From Bolinopsis microptera (Eukaryota > Ctenophora > Tentaculata > Lobata > Bolinopsidae), in the NCBI RefSeq assembly GCF_026151205.1, contig NC_087072.1, forward strand, positions 15,044,169 to 15,108,168: a stretch of 64,000 nucleotides of DNA, written 5' to 3'. Below are positions 46,066 to 56,607 of this stretch, one piece after another. Position numbers and translations under genes: made by a program. Positions within the stretch are counted from its first letter, which is position 1. Each line of letters opens with the position of its first letter. The notes under the pieces were generated by a model, which did not search any database, was not told the origin of the DNA, and worked only from the letters and a program-made list of their open reading frames with translations.

Positions 46066-47709
46066 AATGTATGTGTATCCTGGTACGAAAGAAGTGGAGG
46101 AGCTCAATAAAGAACACCGAGCCATGCAACTCTTTCAATTCCCTGGGCTCTGACCATCGGGCAGTACTCTCAACTGTAAAGCTCAGTCTTCGAAAGAGCA
46201 TAAGTCCACCACGGGTCACACGTTACGACTTTAGTCGCCTTAAAACTGATCAGGAGTTGCAGATCAAGTATGGAGTCGAAGTTAAAAATAAGTATAGTGC
46301 ACTCTTGAGTGAGGAACAACTAGATCTAGGTCCAACTATAAATGACGTCACCACTAAGTATGGAAAGTTTATTGAAGCAGTGAAATAGGAAGCATCTTCC
46401 TAAGAAGCGGTATGAAGATTCTGCCAACGACCCAAGAGCAGAGGAAGCCAGAAGCAAATTGTTTGCTGCCATGGAAGACATCTTAAGGATCAATCAGAAC
46501 GGATTTAGGGAGAGTAGGTCAACAACTAGTCATATTCTTGGCCAAAGAAGGGTATTCGAGGGAGCCCAGGATAAAGATCTGACCGCGGTAATACTCTTCA
46601 TTGATTTCAAGAAGGCATTCGACAGCGTGCACCGTGGACTCCTCATGAAGATCCTCCTGGCATATGGCATTCCCAAGAAGATTGTAGGCTTGATACAAAG
46701 AATGTATGCAGATACTTTTGCTCGTGTGATTACCGAGGATGGTCTGAGTGAAGCATTCTTTATTCTAGCAGGAGTGATGCAGGGAGACACCTTGGCGCCC
46801 TATCTATTCATAATCATAATTGACTACATTATGAGGGTGTCCACTGTCCCTAGAGGGTAGGGACTTTGGGTTTAATCTACACCCTAGAAGAAGCCGACGC
46901 TCTCCGGCTGTCAAGGTCACTGATGCGGACTTTGCTGACGACCTTGCTCTTATAACAGATAGTGTTGCAGAGGCACAAGATTTCCTCAGGAGTCTGGAAC
47001 TGGCTGCCAAATCAGTTGAACTCCACCTCAACGAGGGGAAAACTAAGTACATGGGAATCAACATAAGAGATGACGATAGCCCGACTCTGGTTGCTGGGAG
47101 CGGGAAGACCATTGAGAAAGTCGATGACTTTGTATATTTGGGTAGTAGAATGAAGAGTTCGGAGAAGGACTTCGAAGTGAGGAAAGCTAAGGCATGGGGA
47201 GCGTGTCACCACTCGCCAGATGAAGCTTGTATGGAAGTCGGATAAGCGTAGAGATCTCAAGATACGACTGTTCCTGAATCCTGGCTACAGTTGAGTCCAT
47301 CCTTATGTAATATGTATGGCTCTGAAACATGGACTGTCAGCCAGACCCTCGCAAAACGTATTGATGGATGTTATACGAGAATGCTGAGGATGGCACTAAA
47401 CATAGACTGGAAAGAGCGGCAGACTAACGCCAAGGTAATGGACACCTCATCAGAGCATCTGATAAGATAGCAGAACGGAGGATGAGACTCGCAGGTCATC
47501 TAGCCAGACATGAAGAACTTCTGAGTCATCAACTTCTCTTCTGAGAACCCCTTCAAGGACATCGTCGAAGGGAAGACCACACCTCACATATATTGACATC
47601 CTTCGGAAGGATACGGGGCTTGACGACAGCAAGGAGATTAACAAACTCATGCTGGATAGACAGATTTGGAAAAAAACTATCTCTGTTCGGACGTTGAAGC
47701 CGCCGTAAG
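46066..47709 (+). pseudogene. Second RTE LINE copy, 5'-truncated and decayed
   Basis: The end of the endonuclease (ILVRKKWRSSIKNTE, LGSDHRAVLS) and linker (46066-46388) is followed by an internal gap, then RT motifs in 46459-46860 (NQNGFRESRSTTSHI, FIDFKKAFDSVHRG, AGVMQGDTLAPYLF). After a frameshift come FADDLALITDS and DFVYLGSRMKSSEKDF (46880-47245), then a rapidly decaying tail that ends LKPP-stop at about 47697-47709. Same family as the 1427-4235 copy, opposite strand. Not functional. Confidence 0.85.
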
Positions 47710-48211
47710 TCAAGTAAGTCAAGTGTGTATCGTGTACAAAATATTCAGTTAATGTTATTCTTAAAGTCTTCATAAAATTTGTTCATTTCCATTTATTTTC
47801 CATTTCCAACCAGTTACGAATCATTTGTTTTCCTTTTATAACAGCATCAAACAGTTATATTGGCAGATGGTGTAAATAATCACTAGAAACGATCCCATGG
47901 ACCTTCTACACAGAAGGCGGAATCTCTAACCACTAGGCCAACCACTCAGGTTGCCAACCAGTGTGCCAGATATTGTACAATGGTTATGTGAGTTATTCAC
48001 TTACCCAAGTCGGTAATTATTAAGTTAATTACTGATAACTAATTTATAGTTGTTCTAATTCCTTAGGCGACCTTTTTAGTAATTTGTTTATGAAAACTTA
48101 ATGACTACGATTATGTTGTAACGAAGATGAACATATTATCCTGATCCTTAGAAAGAGCTTGTTTTCGTTACACTAAAGTAGTAATCAGAAGATTTTAACA
48201 ATAATTACCAG
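47710..48211. other. Non-coding stretch upstream of SH3 exons
   Basis: Contains the SINE above and AT-rich sequence, probably part of an intron or the 5' flank of the SH3 gene. Confidence 0.4.
47835..47965 (-). repeat. tRNA-derived SINE
   Basis: On the minus strand, CCTAGTGGTTAGAG resembles the tRNA A box, and about 35 nt later GGTCCATGGGATCG resembles the B box. The tail (TTCTAGTGATTATTTACACC, then ATCTGCCAATATAACTG) recurs at 42258-42310. This is consistent with an internal Pol III promoter SINE. It is not a tRNA gene: no proper acceptor stem or intact B box. Confidence 0.6.
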
Positions 48212-50009
48212 GAGATGGAGGAAGGATGGAGACTAAAGAGGAGTCGAAGGAAAGAGGTGGCGGAGGAAAGGGCGAGAGTAAAAGAGCAGAATAACATAAA
48301 CTACCGAGTTTCTAACAGCGAATTAGGAAATGAAGAGGACGATGATTCGTTCGAGGTTAAAGCTCTTTACTCTTTTAAGTCCACTGAGGATGGAGAACTT
48401 ACTTTCAAAAAAGGTAAACTTTAAAAATGTTTGTCTGGTGTGGTTGATAAGTGTTGTCGCCTTACTTTAAGTAATATGATTGGGATCAGCAATCGTAAAC
48501 AAAATCTACTAACCCCACTGAAAATACTTTTCTCACCCCCCCCCCCCCCCCCCGAAACTTGTAAAACTTGTACGCAGCTTGTTTTTCACCCTTTATAATC
48601 AAAATAACCCTCTTCTTCTCTTTTTTAGAAGCCACCATAACAGTGACTGAAGTGATAGATGATAACTGGTACTACGGGCAACTAGGCGCTGCACAGGGCA
48701 TATTCCCCACTAGTTACGTGGAGAAGATAGAGGCTCCAGATCTCCTCCCACCTCCTGCTCTCCCTGCACAGGTACGGCTACCACCTTCATCAATCATCAA
48801 TACTTTACATTCCCACTTATTTTATAGATATGGGTTATATAATGGTGAGTCAGCGCCCGTCAATAATTTCTTACTATGGATTATTATAAGTCGATCAGTA
48901 AATCATGCTACAAGAAGCTGATTGGTTAATCGCTGTTGCGTATTAGAGAAAACATGGCTTACTTCCCCGCCAAAATAAAGATCTATGGCTGTATTTTAAT
49001 CGAGTATTGTGAAGATGTTAGATTATTGTGACTCTAAGTTGTTGTTCTGACATTAAACTGTACTACAGAGAATAGAAGATTGTCTGGAAGAGTTCGAGTC
49101 TCCAGAAGCAGTTGAGCAGTCACGTGATAGTTTTCTTGATGATAGTGGTAACCTTGACAACACTAATAATCTTGATAACCCCAATAATCTTGATAACAGA
49201 TCTGCCGGAGATTCTGACAATTTCCAGGTTGGTAAAAAAGGCAGCTCAAAAAAACAGCACATTCTACTGAAATTAGTTCTGTAATCTGTATTTAGTACCA
49301 TAATCTCATATTAGTAGAAGTTACTTCGAGTTTAGCTTTCTCGAAGAATCCCGTTTAATCGGCTACATACATATCTACTCATATAGTCATATGTAGGGAC
49401 ACACACACTAAAATTAATGGAAATAATTACCGGACTTTTATATTATTCACGGACCTTAATGCCACAGACATTACTTTCACGGACATAATTATTCACGCTA
49501 AGGTCTTCAGCGTGAAAGTAATGTCCGCGATAATTATGTCCGATAAGGTATATGAATTTAACATAAGAACATAATACTTAATTTATTGATGTTTAGAATA
49601 AAAGCTCCTGCTTAAGTTTTACAACTGTTTCAAGTTGGTCAAAAATTTCCAGGATTACGAATTATACGTAGCCCAGTACAGTTACCAGCCCCTTAATGAC
49701 GACGAGTTGGAACTGCAGCGAGGTGACATTGTGAAGGTAACTTTTTTATCTTTATTTAAATTTCATTATTCCATCGACTTTATTGTTCGTTTTGTTAACA
49801 GAGAGCAAGAATGTCGTTTTTACAGTTATCTCTTTTAAAATAACAGAGTAACGTAATATCTTTACCTGCGCGGCTCAGTACTGCTCCTTCATAAACTCTC
49901 CCATCAGGTTATAGAGAGATGTGATGACGGTTGGTTTGTTGGAACCTCACAACGAACAGAAAAGTTCGGTTTTTTTCCCGGTAACTACTTTCTACCCAGC
50001 GTGGAGTGA
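48212..50009 (+). CDS. SORBS-like adaptor, last five exons with two SH3 domains
   Basis: Exons in phase: 48212-48413, 48629-48771, 49069-49227, 49653-49736, 49908-50009. The first encodes a charged helical stretch ([15 protein letters not shown]) then the start of an SH3 ([15 protein letters not shown]). The second completes it ([24 protein letters not shown]). The third is acidic with NNLDN repeats. The last two make a second SH3: ALYDY-like [35 protein letters not shown]. The pair and the [18 protein letters not shown] signature match the last two SH3 domains of sorbin/vinexin/CAP adaptors, which link actin and adhesion sites to signalling. A SoHo domain and first SH3 are not seen, and upstream sequence is transposons; exon 1 has an ATG at 48215, so it could also be a short isoform. 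Confidence 0.75.
49430..49548. mobile_element. Short degenerate relative of the CCTTATCGG element
   Basis: Ends ATTATGTCCGATAAGG followed by TA, and has a mirrored TTACTTTCACG/CGTGAAAGTAATGTCCG pair around 49472-49526. It lies in an intron of the SH3 gene. The left end is eroded (TA then CCGGAC). Confidence 0.5.
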
Positions 50010-50130
50010 CCACGTGACGTCATCACAACACCACGTGACGTCATCACAACACCACGTGACGTCATCACAACACCACGTGACGTCATCACAACACCACGTG
50101 ACGTCATCACAACAACACGTGATGTCATAG
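50010..50130. repeat. 21-bp minisatellite combining E-box and CRE
   Basis: Unit CCACGTGACGTCATCACAACA, about 5.8 copies, the last one with substitutions. Each complete unit overlaps CACGTG with TGACGTCA. It starts the base after the stop codon of the SH3 gene. Confidence 0.9.
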
Positions 50131-50254
50131 TAGCACTTCTTGAAAGACTGGGGCTATATACTTATTCGTCATGAACTGTTGTTGATCAAGTTCTAGTAGT
50201 TAGCTTCGTAACGTACGCTGATGTATAGATAACATCCATTTTAATTTATAGTGG

Positions 50255-50440
50255 ATTTCTTGTACAATTTCTTGTACAATAGTACAATTTCTTGAACAAT
50301 TTCTTGTACAATTTCTTGTACAATTTCTTGTACAATTTCTTGTACAATTTCTTGTACAATTTCTTGTACAATTTCTTGTACAATTTCTTGTACAATTTCT
50401 TGTACAATTTCTTGTACAATTTCTTGTACAATTTCTTGTA
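50255..50440. repeat. 12-bp minisatellite (TTGTACAATTTC)
   Basis: Unit TTGTACAATTTC repeated about 14 times, with a few variants at the left end (AGTACAATTTC, TTGAACAATTTC). Open frames on both strands of this stretch are products of the period being a multiple of three. Confidence 0.9.
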
Positions 50441-51155
50441 TTTATATTTTATAACCCACATTTTCTCGTTCCAGAATTGATTTATACAAAATTGCAATGA
50501 AATGGTTAATTATATAAACTATTTGACGCAATTATTCCTGCGATGTGATTATCATACTGATTTTATGAATTAGGTTACTATGGTTACCATTATAACATTT
50601 ATTGAAGTCATACCAAACTTTTTTTTACTGTGAGGGGCATCACGATTCGCCACTTAATCTTAAAAATAGGTGATTCTATAATTCATTAATCTATTAATGA
50701 ATTTTGAATGACAATAGTATGTGTCTATAGTTATTCATCTAGATAAGTTATAGAAATTACGTACGATGAAGATAAAAATACTTTTTTATACGTTGGATTT
50801 CAATTTTCGAAAATGCCGAAATGTCGTTTGTGTCAACCACATTTCGTAACCACGATTCTGCCTCAAGACATGTTATGCTTATTGAAACTGTAATAAAACT
50901 TACTGTAATAAAACTTACTGATTTTGCATGCGATGGATTCATATTAATTTCCGAGTACGTCAACAATAACAACATCTTTTTCCATTATAAAAACCAGTCT
51001 GTATCTTTAAATGTATCCTTTGTTTTATTTAATAAGGCTTACAGTACCGCAAAAATCATTACAACCCTGTAGTTGTAAATATACGTGTTTAACCTGTTTT
51101 GAAGAAATCTTATTTTTATGACAATTTAGGATTTTAAATCCTCGTTTTACTTATA

Positions 51156-51480
51156 ACTAGAAAGCCCGTGTAGTGGTAACTATAATAACTGTTGTAACTA
51201 GTGGTAACTAGTGGTAACAGGGAGGAAGCTAGCAGTGTTTTTTTAATAAAGTTTTAATCGCATCAAAAAACATCCGTCACAACTCAAGATACAGCCGATT
51301 TATATGTAAAACACTTTAAACACAACGTAATTACCACAAAACCGATAAAAATGACGTTAAAACGTGCACGTGCGCATTTGACACCGTTACCATGGTTACT
51401 ATGCAACCGTTTTGTTTTTTATCTAATTTGCACATGGGCGGTCGTACATACATAAATAATCTTTCATTTTACATGATAGA
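51156..51480 (+). repeat. Dispersed repeat, copy A
   Basis: Starts ACTAGAAAGCCCGT and contains GTTACCATGGTTAC. It ends with a GGGCGGTCGTACATACATAAA tail. Homologous to copy B (51482) along most of its length. Confidence 0.6.
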
Positions 51481-51481
51481 G

Positions 51482-51797
51482 ACTAGAAAGCCCGTAGTAC
51501 AGGATAAAGCTATAAGTAGTATCCTTTGGTAGTCACTTTTTATCGCATCAAAAAATATCCGTCACAACCGAAGATACAGCCGAGGAAATGTAGCTTGCAT
51601 TGAACACAACGTTATTACTAAAAAGTCGATCAAAATGTCGCTCGCAAATCTTTGCACGTGCACGTGCACGTGTGTGTTCAACACCGTTACCATGGTTACT
51701 TTACAACTTTCTATTTATCATCCTATTTGTACGTGGGCGCCGGGCGGTCGTACATACAGACAGACATACAGAAATAGTCTTTCGAATTATAGGTAGA
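51482..51797 (+). repeat. Dispersed repeat, copy B
   Basis: Starts ACTAGAAAGCCCGT and shares the TCGCATCAAAAAA.ATCCGTCACAAC and ACCGTTACCATGGTTACT blocks with copy A. It ends GGGCGGTCGTACATACAGAC, then CTTTCGAATTATAGGTAGAG. SINE-like in size, but no tRNA head was recognised. Confidence 0.6.
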
Positions 51798-52090
51798 GTT
51801 TTTTTTGTTTTTTGTTCAGGGAGCAGGCTTGCCACATAAGTCCGGGAGTACCGGACGTTTAGGCAGGGTGCTAGGTTATGGAACACACTCAACTAGGTAG
51901 TAAGAGAGTCCGAAAATCTCCAAAAGGAGATGTCATCAGAGTGTGATCCATTGCCTGACTGACCTGTGGGTAGAGTTCACTAGACTCTATAACTATGACA
52001 GGTAGTATCTTCTGTGTGTTGCTGAGATCCAGTGTCCATTGTACCTATCAGATAATAATAACAAAATGGGAGGCTCTATTTGTCTAACTT

Positions 52091-52160
52091 GCACGTGGGC
52101 GCCGGGCGGTCGTGCATACAGACAGACATACAGAAATAGTCTTTCGAATTATAGGTAGAG
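52091..52160 (+). repeat. Dispersed repeat, copy C (3' end only)
   Basis: Only the tail is present (GCACGTGGGCGCCGGGCGGTCG to ATAGGTAGAG), nearly identical to copy B. Confidence 0.6.
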
Positions 52161-53206
52161 TAGTAACTAAGTATAAGTATTATAGATTTCGACAACATAG
52201 CTGCCTTTGTCCTTATCAAACGGTCCTTTTGTCTTTACGAACTTAAGGTTTGATTGACGAATTATTCTCAATCCTAATTTTATATTACTTATCGCTATTC
52301 ATTGAAACAACGTATTGGAAATGATGTAAATATTTTCAAATCTTTAAATCAGTACGATTTGTTTCAGGCTGAACAGCTCCATATTTAAAAAATTATTACC
52401 ACATCAGCTGCATTGCAAATTGCAAGTTCAACTAATTTTGAACCGGTCATATGTATATTCTTATATTATGAAGAGTGGTAAATTAGAATTTTATAAGGCA
52501 TCAGCCATTCTCGCATGTGATTCGTGATTATACTAGATAAGCTGGAACATTCTAGTTGGTCGAGGATAATATGATAATATAACTCATTATCTTGAAATTG
52601 CATGTATTTATGAAATTAAGAATAATCTTTTAAACTGTTCCTGTAGAAAAAAAGATAGGAATAATAAACGGTAGAACCAGTGGCAGATGCTGCACATGAG
52701 AACTGTCATCTTAAACTGCTTTTACATATTTATCTTTTGGACTGCTGACATGACTTAGTCCAAAATCCGTATCACGTCCACTAGTTATATTTAATTACGG
52801 TTATAAAACTGTTCTGATAACGTCCTGCGGCATATAACTTATGTAATCTAAAACTGGTACTTTTATTTAACTTCACTTTTCGCAATGAGTAAAATTGACT
52901 TACTCTTCAAAGTATTGATTTTAAAACAATTTGAGCTAATCTGTGCTGAAGTAACCACTTTCATTAACGTCGTGACCTTTCAGCAAATAAAATGAGCGAT
53001 AAGAAATATTTTAAGACTTTAAGACATTCCGCAGAAACGCTTTGATTTAAGTTTCCACTGAAATTCGACATTTTGTTTTAGTTTTCTCCTTCGTGTTGTA
53101 TATACGGATACCTAAACCGGATACGATAAGTACGTATATAATTATAATCAGATCAGTAGACCGAAACTTTATAAAGAGTTAAGTACTTTAATTTGTGTAA
53201 TAATAA

Positions 53207-56081
53207 GGTAATAATAAGGTACCCTTCCTTAAAGTCTTTAATTGGTATGTTTCAATATGGGCCAGTGGCTTGAAAGCTCTCCCTGAGGAACAGGCTCGTG
53301 CGCTCCTCCAGGAGGTGGAAACAAAAGCAACCCTCCGTGCTATCGAGAACAAGTCAAGGCAGATTAACATCTTGAAGAAACAGATTGCTGATATTCAGAG
53401 AGATCATCCTGACTCTCCTGAACTTATCAAAGATAGCAAGTTGCTTCACATCCAACAGAAGAAGCTTTTAAAGAAGATGAAATTTTTAGAGGAGTGTGAT
53501 GGCACTAAATTTTCAGAATGGAAGCCTAAGAAGAAGGTAGTAGCAGTTTCAGTGAATCAGCTTGCAAGGAAGGTCACAGCTAAGAAGCTCAAGAGAAAGC
53601 TCAAAGCAAAAGCCAGGAAGAACAGGAAGAAAGAGCAGGCAATGAGGAAGAAAGCCAAGGAAGCTCTTGAGAGAAATCTTGTTGTTAACCTGACAGACAT
53701 TGATATTCCGGATTATAGCATTGCGGTCCTTTCGTATGGTCCTGGATGGATACCCTGCCCGGATTTTGATGAGATGCAGTTCAAAGTAGATGGGTACAAT
53801 GCTGCCAACAAACAAGCATGGAAAGCTGTTTTTAAGAACTCAGCACGGGATAACGAAGTTCCTATGGAGCTACTGAAGAAACCAGTAACAGCTCCTTGTA
53901 CTTCTTTTGAAGACCCGGCCATCAAGTCTGCAAAAGACAACATTGTCAATTTTGTAGACAACTTCAAGCCCAGAAAACTTGAATCTAATATGAACCGCTA
54001 TGAGAGTGAAGGGTATATGTGGTTGAAGAAGGCTGTCAAGGATGGCTTAATAGCCATAACATCGGCTGATAAGGGCGGTGCGATAATCATTGTCACCCCT
54101 CAGATAATCAAGGATATCACTTCTGCCAAAGTTGAGGACCCTTTGAGATACAGACCTTTGCAAACTGATCCTACTGGATCTTTGAGAGGGAGTATGTTAG
54201 AGCTGTGGTCATCTGGTTTGGAGCGGAAGTATGTAAGTGGTGAACAGTCTAAGTGTGTGGTTGGTTTGATTCAGAAGTCTGATCGGGACACTCTTTCACA
54301 GAGCACTTCAGATCTAGTCAAGCCCGATATTCCGTATGGTTACCCATTACTGAAAATTCACAAGCTGACTGAGACTGAAATTAGAGAGAAAAAGATTCCA
54401 CCCAGTCGATTCGTGACTGATCTCTCTAGAGGAGTAACTGCAAGATCAGATAAGTTTGTTGTTTGGAAGTGGTTGGGACCTCTTGCCAGGGATTACTGTA
54501 TAGATCTTGTTAAAGATTCAACTGCAGCTCTCATAAAACTCGAGGAATTGGCAGCTTCCGGACAAGTAGTCGATACTTGGATCAGCTTCAGTATTGATAT
54601 TGTTTCTCTATACGATTCTCTGCAACATAGCTTGGTGATGTCAGCCTTAGATGATGCTATGGAGTCGTGTAGACCAGATTGGTCTGAGGAGTTCAGGACT
54701 TGGCTGAAGGGACTGATACAGCTTAGTTTTGATTCGGCAGTCTTGAAGAATGCAGACAACTGGTATGAGGTCGTTAACGGTGTACCCACTGGAGGTATCA
54801 ATTCAGTGGATTGCGGTAACATTGCTTTGTTCTTTGTCCTAAAGAGTCTGGTTTACGACCCGGTTGTTAGACCAGAGGAGCTCAAGAACCTTGATCGGTT
54901 TGTGGATGATATTTCGGGCCAAGGTATGTGGAGAGGTTCTATGATTGGTTTTGAAGAATGGGTAGGGTCATTACGCAGTAAGATGGTTGATAACTATGGC
55001 TTAGATATTACATACGATCAAGTGAAACCAATCACGGAGTTCACTCAGTTCCTGGACATTCAGTACAAGTTTGTTGGAGGGAGACTCACAACAGATCTGT
55101 TTAGGAAACCTACTGACGCCAACAGGTATCTAGAATTCTCAAGTTTCCATCCACGACATACCTTCCGGAGTATAGTCTTCTCACAGGCACTTCGATACAG
55201 AAGGATAATCAATGATGACGTCTTGCTGGATGAGAGATTGGCAGAGCTTCAGTTGTTTTTTGAACGGTCTTCATATCCTACTGATATGGTGAGAGAGGTC
55301 ATCAGTGATGTCAGATCGATACCAAGAACTTTACAGTACAAGGCAAAGGATCAGGGTCCCCCTTCTTTCACACCATGGATTGTTACATTCGGTGCGGGCT
55401 ATGAGGAAACCAAGGAAAAGGCTAAAGAGGCCAGTAACATCATCTCAAATAGCCGTACATGGAGCAGTGAGAACCCTGAGAGGATCCCTAAACTCCAAGT
55501 GGTGACCAGGCGAGCCCCTAACTTAAAGGACACTTTATTCAAGAGAAAGAAGCTTGCCTTAGGTTCAGAGTCAAGAACAACTGACCCATGCACCAAACCT
55601 GGTGAGAAGAAGAAAGGCAGACCCTGCCAAACTTGTCACCTTGTTAGTGGCAATTCCATGGTCTCCAATAATGGACACTCAGTCAGAACTCAAGGTGGTA
55701 ACTGTAAGGACACGCAACATTGTGTACGGCGCGACATGCAAACTTTGTACTGTTAATAACGTATACGTGGGAAAAACAGTCACCAGCCTCAGCCAACGTG
55801 TGAATGGTCATCGCAGTAAATATTATGAGATTTTAGAGGCGAGTAGTAAGGGGAATGTTGAGAGTCACAGAGATTTTGATGACGAGAATGTTTTAGGGGC
55901 ACATCTTTTTTCAGTTCATAATTTGAGGGAGAGATCTGTTTTCAATGAAAGTTTCCATTTTGATATTTTGTGTTCTACATCCCCAGATAATATTAGAAAG
56001 TCAGAACAGTTTTATATTAACAAATTGAAGACACTTTATCCGTTTGGCCTGAACAATGTGAATTCCGTTTCTGGAAGCTAA
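53207..56081 (+). mobile_element. Penelope-like retroelement, RT plus GIY-YIG, frameshifted
   Basis: The frame 53207-55756 encodes a Lys-rich N-terminus with coiled-coil potential, an ADKGGAIIIV block, YGYPLLKIHKL and PPSRFVTDLSRG, motif A (FSIDIVSLYDSL), motif B (VPTGGINSVDCGNIALFF), the catalytic RFVDDI box, FLDIQ, and a Cys-rich stretch (CQTCHL, GGNC). A second frame (to 56081) continues with the Cys pair ATCKLC and the GIY-YIG nuclease core NVYVGKTVTSLSQRVNGHRSKYY with a downstream glutamate (KSEQFYINKLK). RT followed by GIY-YIG is the canonical Penelope arrangement. The frames part near 55705 by a one-base shift. No ATG precedes the first conserved block, so it is probably 5'-truncated as well. 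The nuclease end is repeated at 58600. Confidence 0.9.
53270..55756 (+). pseudogene. Penelope reverse transcriptase frame
   Basis: This is the RT part of the element: about 828 residues from the first usable near-cognate codon, open from 53207. It has the RT palm motifs with RFVDD in place of the YADD found in many other RTs, as is normal in the Penelope group. It ends shortly after the GGNC cysteine because of the shift that separates it from the nuclease. If the shift is an assembly error, the element would encode a single RT-nuclease protein. Confidence 0.8.
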
Positions 56082-56607
56082 TTTTTCATGGTGTCCCGAA
56101 TTTTATTTTTAAATCGTCCATTTTTTGTTTATATATGCAGTCTATCAATTTTTGAATTGCGTCTTTTTGATTTAATGAACTACTGCAGACTCCACATTAT
56201 TATAGTATATGCGATTAATTTTGTTCCGATTTTAAACTATTCCATTTTTACGAGATGCTAAATTAATTTTTTGAGACTTTACTACATTTTTGATGAGAAT
56301 TTTTGACATTTTCAAACTAACCATTGATATTCTCAGATTATGTGACTGATTAAATGCTGAAGATAAAAGAAATATATTCATTTTGCTAAGATTATGTTTG
56401 CGTTTCATTGCTCAACAGCTGTTCGAAGGATCAAATATAAGATTATGTTTCAATATGACAGATATTATTATTAATGAATGAGTCAAAGTTTGCAAAGTCG
56501 TCACTATAAAGGGTGGCCTGACAACCGCTGTATCACTCGTTTGATAGTTATTCGTCTTTCTCATAACGCAAACATTTTAAATTACTCATATATCGAACCT
56601 GCAGGGA
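56082..56607. other. Spacer between Penelope element and FG-GAP gene
   Basis: AT-rich; probably the Penelope 3' UTR followed by the promoter of the gene. An identical spacer lies at 58944-59469. The 66-codon frame that overlaps exon 1 in another register is not supported. Confidence 0.4.

Larger units (their letters stand above)
50441..53206. other. Non-coding stretch with dispersed repeats
   Basis: No gene. It contains three related repeat copies (51156-52160) and a CACGTGCACGTGCACGTG run at about 51656-51672. The remainder is AT-rich. Confidence 0.45.

Noticed and set aside
47890-47965. Functional tRNA gene on the minus strand
   Set aside because: A box is good but the B box is imperfect, no acceptor stem pairs, and the tail recurs elsewhere, so it is a SINE head.
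50255-50440. CRISPR-like array
   Set aside because: Repeats are contiguous with no unique spacers; simple tandem repeat in a eukaryotic context.
50246-50497. Lys-Leu-Tyr repeat frame and its mirror Asn-Phe-Leu-Tyr frame
   Set aside because: Generated by a 12-bp minisatellite with no stop in its period; no start context or conservation.
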